Below, piece by piece: positions 42,088 through 51,472 of a DNA stretch of 64,000 nt (the first letter of the stretch is position 1; each line of letters opens with the position of its first letter). A program made the translations under genes and the position numbers. Source of the stretch: an uncultured Prevotella sp. (lineage in GTDB: Bacteria; Bacteroidota; Bacteroidia; Bacteroidales; Bacteroidaceae); the NCBI GenBank assembly GCA_902491375.1, contig CABUHE010000001.1, positions 191,357 through 255,356 on the forward strand. Direction: 5' to 3'. The notes under the pieces were generated by a model, which did not search any database, had not been told where the DNA came from, and was given only the letters and a program-made list of their open reading frames with translations.

Positions 42088-43821
42088 TTATTTTTCAACT
42101 TTTTTCATATACCCTGATGCTGTTCCTTGTGTCAGATCATTGGTGTTAGTCCAAGAAGATTGGAGACCTGCAGCAATTACCTCCTGCGGAACTTCTATTG
42201 CACGGCGCTGGTCATTCCACTTCAACGTTATGACTTTGCCTTCACGTCCAACTGTGTGTGAATATTCGATTCCGAAGCGTTTCAAGTCAAAGAAACGGAG
42301 TCCTTCGTAGAGTGTCTCGAATCTGCGGTACAGGTTAAGGCAGTTCATATATGGAGTCAGGTCTTCAGGAATAACGAAGTCACTGCTCATATTCTGAGTG
42401 AAGTTCCAGTTCTCGAAGCAGTTCGGATTTGAAGGATTCGAGAAGTAGCGCTGTATCAGTTCGTCTGTAAGATCTTTCAAACCACTGTTTGCACCATAAT
42501 GTGCCTGACTCTCCTCGTCGAATGTCTGTATGCTCTTGACGTAAGCCGCCATATCTGCTACGAATCCGACTTTATCATGTCTGCCAAGAAGTTTAGCCTC
42601 TGCGCGTTCGAGTATAAGCTCTGAAGCTGTGAACTCACGGCGTACGATGTGTGGATAGCCGATTCCTGAAACCTTATCCGTATATTCAAACTGCTCGCCG
42701 ACTTTTGCAGGATAGAAACCATACTCTGAGTTGCTGTAAGAAGAGAAAGCGTAACCTCCAACCATTGCTGTTGGCATAATCGTCCAGCCCCATGTAGGTC
42801 CTGTGTACCAGATTGTCTCAGTCAAAGGTTTGCCTGACCATGTGAAACGGTATCCTGACGTTCCATGACGCATCATAACTGACATTGTTGATACAAGCAT
42901 CAGGTTGTTCTTTGATTCAGGATCCTGCCATACGTTAGCATAGTCATCCATTGAAGTACACTCTTTAAATCCATCGTACTTCATCAGCATATCGTTTGTT
43001 GAACCGTCACCAGCGCCGAGAACTGCATCAGCATGCTCAATGACCTTATCATAGTCACGCTTGAAAAGATAGAAGCGCGCTGCGAAAGCATGTGCTGCAT
43101 TTGTGTTGAAGTGCCATTTCGGCTTTTGGTAGTTGATGTCTGAGATAAGTGAGAGTCCTTCTTCAAGGTCTTTCTGTATCTTATCGTAAACATCTGCGAC
43201 GTTGCCACGGTCATATTGTGGACTTACAGTTGTTTCTGGCTCTGTGATATAAGGTATACCTATATCCATTTTGCTTGCTTCCGGGTTCTTGTAAGCCTGT
43301 GAGAATACATTTACAAGGATGAAGTGGTAGTAAGCTCTGATAAGGAGAGCCTCACCACGTGCAGCTCGGGATTCGTCAGTTTCTTGTCCTCCGTTCTTTG
43401 CAATTATTTCATCAAGACTTTTAAGTGCCTGGTTTGCTGTTGCTATTGCCAGATAGTTTGTCTGCCATATATATGAAGGCGTATCTTGAGATTGTGATGA
43501 ACGTCCCTGCTCGAAGCTGAAAATTTCCTCATCGGTTCTGTCATAGTATGGCAGGTTGTAGTAAATCTCGTCTTTCTTTGTATCATCAGAAATCGGCTTG
43601 TGGGGCGCGTTGTTATCGATGATGTTGTCGCTTGATAATTCGCAGACCCAGCCGTAGTTACCTTTAGAATATCCTGAAGAAAGGAGTGAAACTACCTGTG
43701 ACACGGTCTTAAGCTCTACACGCTCATCTGGCTCTTTATCAAGAAAGCTGTCCGAGCATGAAGACAATGCGACTGCGACTCCAAGCGAGCATGTCAGATA
43801 CTTCAAATATTTTGTTTTCAT
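42088..43821 (-). CDS. SusD/RagB family nutrient-binding lipoprotein
   Basis: 577 residues with lipobox SSCSDSFLDKEPDE (lipid Cys22), the classic SusD start. TPR-like helices follow (ANQALKSLDEIIA, ARGEALLIRAYYHFILVNVFSQAYK, the family's A-LRA-YYF-L---YG region) and the C-terminal RFETLYEGLRFFDLKRFGIE. SusD caps the SusC barrel on the outer surface and binds substrate. It lies 80 nt after susC and 17 nt before the metallopeptidase gene. Confidence 0.94.
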   Translation of the reverse strand: MKTKYLKYLTCSLGVAVALSSCSDSFLDKEPDERVELKTVSQVVSLLSSGYSKGNYGWVCELSSDNIIDNNAPHKPISDDTKKDEIYYNLPYYDRTDEEIFSFEQGRSSQSQDTPSYIWQTNYLAIATANQALKSLDEIIAKNGGQETDESRAARGEALLIRAYYHFILVNVFSQAYKNPEASKMDIGIPYITEPETTVSPQYDRGNVADVYDKIQKDLEEGLSLISDINYQKPKWHFNTNAAHAFAARFYLFKRDYDKVIEHADAVLGAGDGSTNDMLMKYDGFKECTSMDDYANVWQDPESKNNLMLVSTMSVMMRHGTSGYRFTWSGKPLTETIWYTGPTWGWTIMPTAMVGGYAFSSYSNSEYGFYPAKVGEQFEYTDKVSGIGYPHIVRREFTASELILERAEAKLLGRHDKVGFVADMAAYVKSIQTFDEESQAHYGANSGLKDLTDELIQRYFSNPSNPNCFENWNFTQNMSSDFVIPEDLTPYMNCLNLYRRFETLYEGLRFFDLKRFGIEYSHTVGREGKVITLKWNDQRRAIEVPQEVIAAGLQSSWTNTNDLTQGTASGYMKKVEK

Positions 43822-43901
43822 CTTTATGCAAAATTGATTTATTTGTTTCTTTATTCATACCCATCGCTGTGGCGTATTGGGTAAAAACATATTCTGAACT
43901 A

Positions 43902-46900
43902 TCAGATACCAAGTCTCAGTGTGAATGTGAACTGCTTTGGCATAGGTGTTGCGACACCACCTGAGTTTACGAATTCAGGATCCTGTCCGTTGAGCTTCTT
44001 GTCTGAGTAGAGCAGGAACAAGTTGGTTGCGTCAAGCTTAAGTGATGCTGTGCTGAGTCCAATCTTGTTGAGGAACTTCTTCGGCAGATCGTATGTCAGT
44101 GAAACGTCCTTAAGGCGGATGAATCCACCGTCAGCCACACGAGCTGTTGAATAGTTGTATGCATTGTATGCGTATGACAAGCTGTTGTCGTTGACATACT
44201 GACGCATACTTGCAATTGTCGGGATGTCTGTGTAAGCTTCATCACCAGGCACTGCCCAGCGGTTCTTAAACTCCTTAGGCATAGCTGACATGTCAGAGTA
44301 TGCAGCGGCGAATACCGGGTCTAGACGGATCTTATTGCCGAATGAGTATGTGATGAAGACGTTCAGACGCCAGTTCTTGTATGTGAGGGTGTTGTTAAAA
44401 CCACCTGTGATTGTTGGCTCTGTCGGACCTTCGTATTTCAGATAGTCAATCTTGTCGTACTCCTGGAAGTTGATATCTGTTGTAGTAATCTCACCGTCTT
44501 GATTGATGAACTGAGGTATACCTTCATCGTTAAGACCAACGAACGGGATTGAGAACAAAGCTGATACAGGATATCCTTCACGGAAGTGAGTTGTACTTGT
44601 ACCTGTAACGAGGTCGATTACGCTTGAACGTGAGTCGAGATCCGAGATTTCGTTTGTCGCGTAAGAGAAAGTAAGGTCACTTGTCCATGAGAAGTTTTTC
44701 TTTTCGATGTTGCGTGTTGAGAGTGTAGCCTCGACACCATGTGACTTCATCGTTGCGACGTTGGCATACTTGGCGATGATACCTCCGACACCCTGAGTCT
44801 CGATTATACCGATAAGGTCGTAGTTGTTACGCCAGTAAATATCGAAGTTAAGGTTGATTCGGTTGTTGAGGAAACCTGCATCAAGACCGAAGTTTACCTC
44901 ATGCTTCTTCTCATATGTCAATTCATCGTTTGCGAGGTCGCTAAGGTAGAGTCCTGTCTCAACCTGATCACCTTGCGGACGCCAGATATTCTCTGAGTAG
45001 ATTACAGGAAGGGCGTTGGTTACCCATGACGGACCGCGGTCGGCTGTCAGTGAGTATGATGCACGGAAGCTTAAGTGAGAAATTGCTCCGTTTGTCTTTT
45101 GCATCCAGCGCTTGAAGAATTCTTCTTCGTGTGCGTTCCATGCGCCTGATACGTTCCATGTAGGCAACCAGCGTGCGCTGCGGCTGCGGCCCAGCTTGTT
45201 AGAACCTTCATAACGTCCTGTCAGGTTGATTGTGTAACGTCCTTTGTATGAGTAGTTACCGCTGAGGAAGTAAGCAAGGTTGCGTGTCCATGAACGTGCG
45301 AATGAACTGAGAACAGTGCCCTCTTCCTTAGCCTGCTTATAGAATTCAGGAGTGATAGTTACGAGACGACCGTTGTTGTAGTCGACACCGTAGTCAGAGT
45401 GCATCATCTGGTCGTTGTCTGTACGGTTAGCCTCCATACCTCCGAAGAGGTTCATGATGTGAGTGTCGTTCCATACCTTGTTGTACTGGATGGTTCCACG
45501 GAAGTCGAGCTGTTTTACAGTATAGTCGTCGCGTGTGTAGATACCGCCTGTCGGCATTACTGTAATAGGCAGTGAGTTTGGTTTGTCCGGATCCTGGTAG
45601 AGGTACGGGTTGCTGTACATAATGTTCGGGTCATCTACACCGGCACGATAAGCTTCTGCCTGGTTAGACTCGTTGAGAATGAAGTGCTCCTGTGAAGTCT
45701 TCTGTACACGGTAAGCACCCAGCAAGTGAACTTCAAGACCGAGAATCGGTTTCCAAGAAAGTTCACCCTGGAACTTCATGTCGGCAACTGACAGGTCGAT
45801 GTAGTTATTGTCAAGCTCCTTGAAGATGTTGAACGGAGCGTAGTTACGAGTATAAGTCTCATTCGGGTCGAGTGTGCGTGATGTATTCATCGCGTAGCTG
45901 AACGGGTTGATGTCGAAGCTACGGTTTACAGAACCACTTACAACGTCTGTTGTACGAGCCAGTGTACCAGGAGCCTGTTGGTCACGGTAAGAACCGTTAG
46001 TCAGGATTGATACTGAAAGTTTCTTTGAAAGGTTGAACGTTGCGTTCATGTTTGCTGTATAACGTTCTACCTTGCTGTCCTTAGTCCATCCCGGGTCGTT
46101 CATGACAGATACAGATGCGTAAAGTGCCGCTTTATCTGAACCTGAAGAAATGCTGACAGAGTGGTTCTGCACGATGTTGTTGTTGAACAGGAGGTCAAAC
46201 CAGTCAGTGTTACGGAACTCAGCCTGCTGCAGGTATGCGTTCATTGCAGCTTCTGTATAAGGCAGACCGAATTGGCCGTTAGTCTTGTCGTACTGAGCGA
46301 TGAGGTTGTACATTTTACCGTAAAGACCAGAAGTTGAGCTGTTGGCTAGTGTTGAGAACTCAAGCCATCCTTTTTCTTCCATTTCCTTATATATACCCAT
46401 CTGCTCCTGTGAGTTGCTGACGTTGTACTGGCTATAGCTCGGTTTCAAACGGTATGTGAACTCACCTGTATAGTTGACTGTGCTGCGGCCAGCCTTACCA
46501 CGCTTAGTAGTGATGACAACGACACCGGCCATCGCGCGCGCACCATAGATTGATGTCGCAGAACCGTCCTTAAGTACCTGGAAGCTCTCGATGTCGTCTG
46601 CGCTGAGACCTGCGATGGCGTTTGAAATCAATGTTACGGCATCTCCTGAAGAAAGGTCGTCTGCGCTGACATCTACTGCATCTTCCTGGATGACTCCGTC
46701 AATGACCCACAGAGGCTTAGAGTCACCGTAGATTGATGTAGCACCACGAACACGGATTTTCGGAGCAGTACCGAATGTTCCTGAAACGTTCTGCACTGAC
46801 ACACCTGATATACGGCCTTCGAGCGCACGGCTAACGTCAGCTACACCGTCAAGTTTCGTCTTGTCGGCGTCAATTTTGGCTGTAGCTCCGGTAAAGAGAC

Positions 46901-47240
46901 GTTTATCCATCTTCTGCATACCGGTCACGACGACTTCACCAAGTGCATGACTGGTAGGTGTGAGTTGAATCCTCATGCCGTCTTTGGCTTTAGCTTCTGA
47001 TTTCTCATAACCTACGTACGTTATCACAAGTGTCTTGCCAGCCGATGATTTGATGGAGAATTTACCGTCAATGTCGGTAACGGCTCCTGTCTTTGTGCCC
47101 TTAATGAACACTGAGGCGCCGATAACCGGTTCTCCATTCTCATCGACAACGGTGCCTTGCACGCTGGCATTTTGGGCAAACGCTAAGTTTGCGGATAGCA
47201 CTGCGCAGAGCAATGTCAGTAAGAATTTTTTAATAATCAT
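43902..47240 (-). CDS. SusC/RagA family TonB-linked outer-membrane transporter
   Basis: 1,112 residues. Signal peptide (to AFAQ, residue 23), a carboxypeptidase-regulatory-like domain (VQGTVVDENGEPVIGASVFIKGT), a plug domain with the SusC signature near residues 220-250 (DGSATSIYGARAMAGVVVITTKRGKAG), and a long beta-barrel ending TFTLRLGI. With SusD it imports large substrates across the outer membrane using TonB energy. First gene of a five-gene leftward operon. No HTCS, SusR or sigma/anti-sigma gene is adjacent, so its regulator is elsewhere or acts through the 1.1-kb upstream region. Confidence 0.96.
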   Translation of the reverse strand: MIIKKFLLTLLCAVLSANLAFAQNASVQGTVVDENGEPVIGASVFIKGTKTGAVTDIDGKFSIKSSAGKTLVITYVGYEKSEAKAKDGMRIQLTPTSHALGEVVVTGMQKMDKRLFTGATAKIDADKTKLDGVADVSRALEGRISGVSVQNVSGTFGTAPKIRVRGATSIYGDSKPLWVIDGVIQEDAVDVSADDLSSGDAVTLISNAIAGLSADDIESFQVLKDGSATSIYGARAMAGVVVITTKRGKAGRSTVNYTGEFTYRLKPSYSQYNVSNSQEQMGIYKEMEEKGWLEFSTLANSSTSGLYGKMYNLIAQYDKTNGQFGLPYTEAAMNAYLQQAEFRNTDWFDLLFNNNIVQNHSVSISSGSDKAALYASVSVMNDPGWTKDSKVERYTANMNATFNLSKKLSVSILTNGSYRDQQAPGTLARTTDVVSGSVNRSFDINPFSYAMNTSRTLDPNETYTRNYAPFNIFKELDNNYIDLSVADMKFQGELSWKPILGLEVHLLGAYRVQKTSQEHFILNESNQAEAYRAGVDDPNIMYSNPYLYQDPDKPNSLPITVMPTGGIYTRDDYTVKQLDFRGTIQYNKVWNDTHIMNLFGGMEANRTDNDQMMHSDYGVDYNNGRLVTITPEFYKQAKEEGTVLSSFARSWTRNLAYFLSGNYSYKGRYTINLTGRYEGSNKLGRSRSARWLPTWNVSGAWNAHEEEFFKRWMQKTNGAISHLSFRASYSLTADRGPSWVTNALPVIYSENIWRPQGDQVETGLYLSDLANDELTYEKKHEVNFGLDAGFLNNRINLNFDIYWRNNYDLIGIIETQGVGGIIAKYANVATMKSHGVEATLSTRNIEKKNFSWTSDLTFSYATNEISDLDSRSSVIDLVTGTSTTHFREGYPVSALFSIPFVGLNDEGIPQFINQDGEITTTDINFQEYDKIDYLKYEGPTEPTITGGFNNTLTYKNWRLNVFITYSFGNKIRLDPVFAAAYSDMSAMPKEFKNRWAVPGDEAYTDIPTIASMRQYVNDNSLSYAYNAYNYSTARVADGGFIRLKDVSLTYDLPKKFLNKIGLSTASLKLDATNLFLLYSDKKLNGQDPEFVNSGGVATPMPKQFTFTLRLGI

Positions 47241-47280
47241 ATTAACTCTCTCTTAAATAAATTAATAGTGTTACATTTTG

Positions 47281-47288
47281 CAAAATTA
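47281..47288 (-). promoter_or_regulatory. Possible -7 element of susC
   Basis: TAATTTTG on the minus strand, 40 nt upstream of the susC start. No -33 TTG at the proper distance, which would suit a promoter needing an activator. Confidence 0.4.
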
Positions 47289-47833
47289 AAGATAAATTCA
47301 ATATGTATGAAATAAATTTGAAAAAATGTGTATGACATCTTTGTTTTTTAACACATTAAACTGCTTTTGGGATGATTTGAGGCGTGGAATTGGTAGGCTT
47401 TAGCTAAAATTATCTTTCATTTTGTTTGAATTTTGATGTATAAAAAGTGTATAAAGTTCACTTATTTGTGAAAAATCTGTTATTTGTAAATCACGAAGTA
47501 GGGGCATGTTCTGTTAACCCGACTTTCACTTTGACAAAATGATATGTGCTTTTGGATACTACCTGAATATATTTATAATCTGTAAGTTAAAATTTGACAA
47601 TGGTTTTTCGGCATATAGACGGTCTTTATTAATTTTTGTTGTAATTTTACATTTTATTCTTATTGTACCATATTTCCTTTCTCTTTGATTTCTGATGAGT
47701 GCCCCTGAAAGCCTTTACTGATAGCCGGGCTGGCATGGACAGCATAAAAAACGGTTTTGATGTGTGTATCCGTATATTGCTGTTTTATAGCGCGTTACAT
47801 TTACACGGCTTTTTAGTGTGCAATAAGCCGTGA

Positions 47834-47943
47834 GTTAAAAGAGGCTGAAATGCGCCCCGATTTGCCGTGTTTTACAGGCTGGTTGAGCGTTTTTTACAAA
47901 ACAATTGGCGGTTTCCTGTCGGACAAAAGAGCATGTATTGCCT
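47834..47943 (+). repeat. Decayed 22-bp-periodic array G
   Basis: GTTAAAAGAGG starts at 47834 and GACAAAAGAGC at 47922, exactly four periods of 22 bp apart. The three units between share a TTTT(T)TACA feature at the expected T-run position but are otherwise diverged. No clear tail. Probably an old or variant member of the family. Confidence 0.4.
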
Positions 47944-48270
47944 TGCCGGATGTTAAGAAATCGGATTTTCCTGATGCTACTATATGGCAATAGTGGTAAT
48001 ATGCATGTTCCTGTTTTACAGTTGTGTTCATATTGACTGAGTCTCGTTGAATGACAAAATGTTTACTTTATACTGCTAATTGCTTTCAAAGTGATATGCC
48101 GGTTTATTTGGAATCGTTAAAACTAAGAATACGTATGTTTATGATGTTTTTTTGCTGTTTTTTGCATACATATACAATAATGTAAGGAAACGGCATATTC
48201 AGCAATATTAAAACATTGTGAAAAATAAAAATAATTAGTCTGTCAGGATGTGCCGTATTGTTTTTTTCAT

Positions 48271-48278
48271 TACTTTTG
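48271..48278 (+). promoter_or_regulatory. -7 element of the ferritin promoter
   Basis: TACTTTTG, 46 nt before the ATG at 48325. Confidence 0.6.
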
Positions 48279-48324
48279 CCGTTGGACTAAATAAATATTC
48301 ATTTATTAAAAAGACAGAAATTTT

Positions 48325-48849
48325 ATGTTAAACAAGAAGGTAGAAGAGGCTCTTAACGAGCAGATTAATGCCGAGATGTGGTCGGCTTACTTGTATCTTT
48401 CAATGGCAGCTTATTGCCATTCTGCAGGACAGCCGGGTATGGCTAGCTGGTTTGAAGTTCAGTTCCGTGAGGAGCAGGATCATGCTAAAATACTTTTCAA
48501 TTATGTCAACTCACGCAACGGCCGCGTCGTTCTGAAGGCTATCGACGCTGTGCCGACAGAATGGGAAAGTATACTCGACGTGTTTGAAAGCACTCTTGAG
48601 CATGAGCAGAAAGTAACTTCTCTGATCAACAATCTGTATGCGCTGACTCATGAGACAAACGACTTTGCTACTCAGAGCATGCTTAAATGGTTCATAGACG
48701 AGCAGGTTGAGGAAGAAGAAAATGCTCAGACTATTATCGACAACCTTAAGATGATTAAGGACAACGGTTACGGAATATACATGCTTGACAAGGAACTTGG
48801 CGCAAGAACCTATACTCAGGCAGCTCCGCTAAATGGTTCAAATCTTTAA
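48325..48849 (+). CDS. ftnA: Ferritin (non-heme iron storage)
   Basis: 174 residues, single four-helix bundle. Ferroxidase-centre ligands are visible: ALNEQINAEMWSAYLYLSMA (Glu17 region), WFEVQFREEQDHAKILF (Glu-Glu-x-x-His), and FIDEQVEEEENAQTIID (Glu-Gln helix). It forms a 24-mer that oxidises and stores iron and protects anaerobes during oxygen exposure. Single-gene unit with its own promoter and terminator. Confidence 0.96.
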   Translation: MLNKKVEEALNEQINAEMWSAYLYLSMAAYCHSAGQPGMASWFEVQFREEQDHAKILFNYVNSRNGRVVLKAIDAVPTEWESILDVFESTLEHEQKVTSLINNLYALTHETNDFATQSMLKWFIDEQVEEEENAQTIIDNLKMIKDNGYGIYMLDKELGARTYTQAAPLNGSNL

Positions 48850-48869
48850 TATATAAGGCTGCTGAACAT

Positions 48870-48909
48870 AGAATAAGCCCGCAGGCAATGATGTCTGCGG
48901 GCTTATTCT
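48870..48909. terminator. Ferritin terminator
   Basis: AGAATAAGCCCGCAG pairs perfectly with CTGCGGGCTTATTCT around a 10-nt loop. T-tract is weak; the position between convergent genes supports a shared terminator. Confidence 0.8.
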
Positions 48910-48948
48910 GTATCTGTTGAGCAGTATGATGTTATTGCGGTGCTGTTG

Positions 48949-50163
48949 TCAGAAGGCTTCGTTTATGTTGAATACAAAGCCGGATATTCCTTTTTTGCCG
49001 AAACCGTAGTCAAGACGTATGTTGCCGTCTTTCTTAAATTCCCATCTGTAGCCTATACCCCAGTTTGGCAGAAGTTTCTTAAACTGTATTGAGCTGAATT
49101 TGTCGAACACTGTTCCCACGCCTCCCCATACGGCTATACCGTGGCGCTTGTACAGGTGTTGGCGCAGCTCTATCTGTGCCTCGGTTTTATGTTTGTCGCG
49201 GTATCGTCCACCGTAGTATCCTCTCATTGAGCAAGAGTTTCCTATCTGTGCCATCATTCCCCACGACGGGTTGCCGAAGTTTAGCGTTCCGCGCAGGTCG
49301 CCTGCAAGTATCGCTCCTTTCCAGAGCTTGCCGTAAGTGTCGAAGCGGAAGTCAGTAGTGGTATATGCGTAGCCGTTGCTCAGGAATTTCGGATGGAACA
49401 GCTGTGAGATGTTTATGTAGACACCACGTGTAGGCCGTGTCAGTATATCGCGCGAGTCATACACGAATGTCAGTCCGGCTCCGATGTTCCATACCTCGCG
49501 TTTCTGTCCGAGAAGCAGTTCGGGGCGGTCCATGTCGTGCGCATTTACGTAGTCGTAGGTAAGTGCCGGACCGATGAACATGTTGTCGATGATTTTCCAC
49601 ATAAAGCTGGCGTTGGCTGAAATCTTCAGTCGCTTCATTATGCTGACGTTGTCGTCGTTGTTGCCCATCTCGTATCCTATGCCCCAGAAACGCGATTTGA
49701 ACGAGTTTACGGCAATAGTGTATTCTATTCTTCCCTTGTCGTATGGGAAGATGTGCGTGCCTTTGATTCCGAGCGTGTACGACTGTTTGGTCGTTATATC
49801 GCCGAATATCGCCACGTCAGAAGGCGGTGAGATAGTGTCTTGCTTGTCTTGGAAATAGATGCCAAGGCCGACAAGACCCAGTCCAAGTCCTGTGTCTGAG
49901 CTGTAGTGAGGACCACCGAGTATGCTGAAGTCTATGGGCTTGCTTCTGTCAACCTTGTTCGAGTTGCGCAGATAATCCAGAATTTTGCGTCCGAAACTTT
50001 TTTTCTTTTTCGTACTGTCGGTAAGCTGTTCGGTCGCCACCAGCGACGTGTCAGCGGTTAAATCACTCTCTGGTATAGCCGCTGCCGCCTTCGCGGCGCA
50101 AACTGAAAATAATACGGTAAAGAGCAGCTGTTTAGTCATTCTTTGTCGTGTTATGCTTATCAA
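48949..50163 (-). CDS. BamA/TamA-family outer-membrane beta-barrel protein
   Basis: 404 residues. Signal peptide (ending CAAKAAAA), a short linker, then a surface-antigen (D15-like) barrel: FSILGGPHYSSDTGLGLGLVGLGIYFQ, DSRDILTRPTRGVYINI, SCSMRGYYGGRYRDKHKTEAQIELRQ (the conserved RGY...D strand), and a final strand ending in Phe (FVFNINEAF), the outer-membrane insertion signal. It lacks POTRA domains, so it is not BamA itself. Its first four bases overlap the end of the PCMD gene, implying coupled translation. Confidence 0.88.
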   Translation of the reverse strand: MISITRQRMTKQLLFTVLFSVCAAKAAAAIPESDLTADTSLVATEQLTDSTKKKKSFGRKILDYLRNSNKVDRSKPIDFSILGGPHYSSDTGLGLGLVGLGIYFQDKQDTISPPSDVAIFGDITTKQSYTLGIKGTHIFPYDKGRIEYTIAVNSFKSRFWGIGYEMGNNDDNVSIMKRLKISANASFMWKIIDNMFIGPALTYDYVNAHDMDRPELLLGQKREVWNIGAGLTFVYDSRDILTRPTRGVYINISQLFHPKFLSNGYAYTTTDFRFDTYGKLWKGAILAGDLRGTLNFGNPSWGMMAQIGNSCSMRGYYGGRYRDKHKTEAQIELRQHLYKRHGIAVWGGVGTVFDKFSSIQFKKLLPNWGIGYRWEFKKDGNIRLDYGFGKKGISGFVFNINEAF

Positions 50164-51116
50164 TAAACTAATTTTACGTTGTCAATCCAAAGGGTATTTC
50201 CCGGTGAGCCTATGAATGCGCCTCCGTTGCTTGACGCGAACTGAAGAATCATGTGCGTAGGCGTTTCGTTTGCCGAAGCCCATCCTGTTTCTTTTACTAT
50301 CACGCTTTTGCCTTTGCTGTTGCGCGCGTAGTCACATGAGCGCAGTTTCATTGTAGAAGCGTCATAATTGGGGTTGTTTCTTATGTCGCCGTACATTATC
50401 TTATATGTAGCGTTATTTACCCATCCGTTTGTACTTCGGCTGTATTTAACGACCATAGTACCCACGCGCTTGGCTGTTATGTTGCCGTTTTTGTCTTCTG
50501 TGCGTTTCTGTAGCAGCAGCACTGCGGTGGCGCAGTCTTTTCCTGGTACCGTTTTCTGTTTGCTGAATCCGTTCAGCTTTATTCTGTTTGCGGCATTTGT
50601 TATGTACACACGGTAGTCAAACTTCAGTGCTTTTGGGCGTTGGTTGAAGCGTATGCCGCAGTTCATTGCCTTAACGCCGTCTTTTGTTCCGCTTATCGGT
50701 TCGCGCATGCTACCCAGATACATTGAGCCTGCCGCAAGCACGTTGATGTTGAACATTCCGATGACTTTCACCTTCTCGATATGTGTCATCAGCTTTGCGC
50801 AGTATCCGTTGCCGCGTCGTTCACGGTAGACGCAGTTGTTTGTCTTCACAACTCCCATAACCTTTGCCATTACGTTTGATGTCGCCCAGGGCGAGCCTCC
50901 AGCGTTGACGTATGGCTTGTTGCCGTCTATTGTACGGTTAGGGCCTATTGCGTAAAGAGTCTTTGTTTTGCCGCCTATTACGGCAGATTCATGTATTTTC
51001 CTGATTGTCCAGCGGTTCATGTCGCCGTACGGCAGGAGTACGTCCTTGCCGAAAGTTTCAACGCTTGTCGCTATCAGGAGCGCGAGCAGCGCGGATTTTA
51101 CCAATCTACATTTCAT
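50160..51116 (-). CDS. PCMD (putative carbohydrate metabolism) domain protein
   Basis: 318 residues from ATG 51116. An upstream in-frame ATG at 51128 overlaps the -7 element, so the later start (MKCRLVKSALLALLIATSVETFG, a signal peptide) is preferred. The C-terminal part ends HMILQFASSNGGAFIGSPGNTLWIDNVKLVY, the terminal pattern of PCMD domains, which are beta-sandwiches of unproven function found in secreted Bacteroidetes proteins. It is co-translated with the BamA-like barrel, so the two may work together at the surface. Confidence 0.75.
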   Translation of the reverse strand: MKCRLVKSALLALLIATSVETFGKDVLLPYGDMNRWTIRKIHESAVIGGKTKTLYAIGPNRTIDGNKPYVNAGGSPWATSNVMAKVMGVVKTNNCVYRERRGNGYCAKLMTHIEKVKVIGMFNINVLAAGSMYLGSMREPISGTKDGVKAMNCGIRFNQRPKALKFDYRVYITNAANRIKLNGFSKQKTVPGKDCATAVLLLQKRTEDKNGNITAKRVGTMVVKYSRSTNGWVNNATYKIMYGDIRNNPNYDASTMKLRSCDYARNSKGKSVIVKETGWASANETPTHMILQFASSNGGAFIGSPGNTLWIDNVKLVY

Positions 51117-51125
51117 AATCGGTGG

Positions 51126-51133
51126 CAAAGTTA
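51126..51133 (-). promoter_or_regulatory. -7 element of the PCMD-BamA-like operon
   Basis: TAACTTTG on the minus strand, ending 9 nt before the ATG at 51116; only a few leader bases are possible. Confidence 0.5.
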
Positions 51134-51402
51134 TGAAAACTTTTAATATTGTGATAGTTTCTAAGCTTTTTTTACTTATTTTTTGGTAAATGTGAACACT
51201 TTACATTACTTTATAACCAATAAAGCTCTGCAAACGTCTTGTCGCGTCATAAGCCAATAATCCAACTGTTTGTGAATGAGGACTGTCGGCTGTTATGCCT
51301 GATTTACACAGCAGTTTGCAGACGTATGACATGTTTGCTGGTAAAAGCTGAATTAATAGTGAAAAAAAAACTCTCATCGGCTATTATTCGGATTATTTTT
51401 TC

Positions 51403-51410
51403 TATTTTTG
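51403..51410 (+). promoter_or_regulatory. -7 element of pta
   Basis: TATTTTTG, 62 nt before the ATG at 51473. Confidence 0.5.
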
Positions 51411-51472
51411 CAAGTGCTTAGATTTGCAATATCGAAATTACAAAAACACATACTTTTATAAACTACAAAACT

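Larger units (their letters stand above)
47241..48324. other. 1.08-kb AT-rich intergenic region upstream of susC and ferritin
   Basis: No convincing coding frame is present. It holds a possible susC -7 element at 47281-47288, an imperfect 22-bp-periodic stretch at 47834-47943, a CGGCTT/AAGCCG inverted repeat around 47815, and the ferritin promoter. Regulatory RNA or binding sites for the unlinked SusCD regulator could be here, but nothing definite is visible. Confidence 0.5.
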
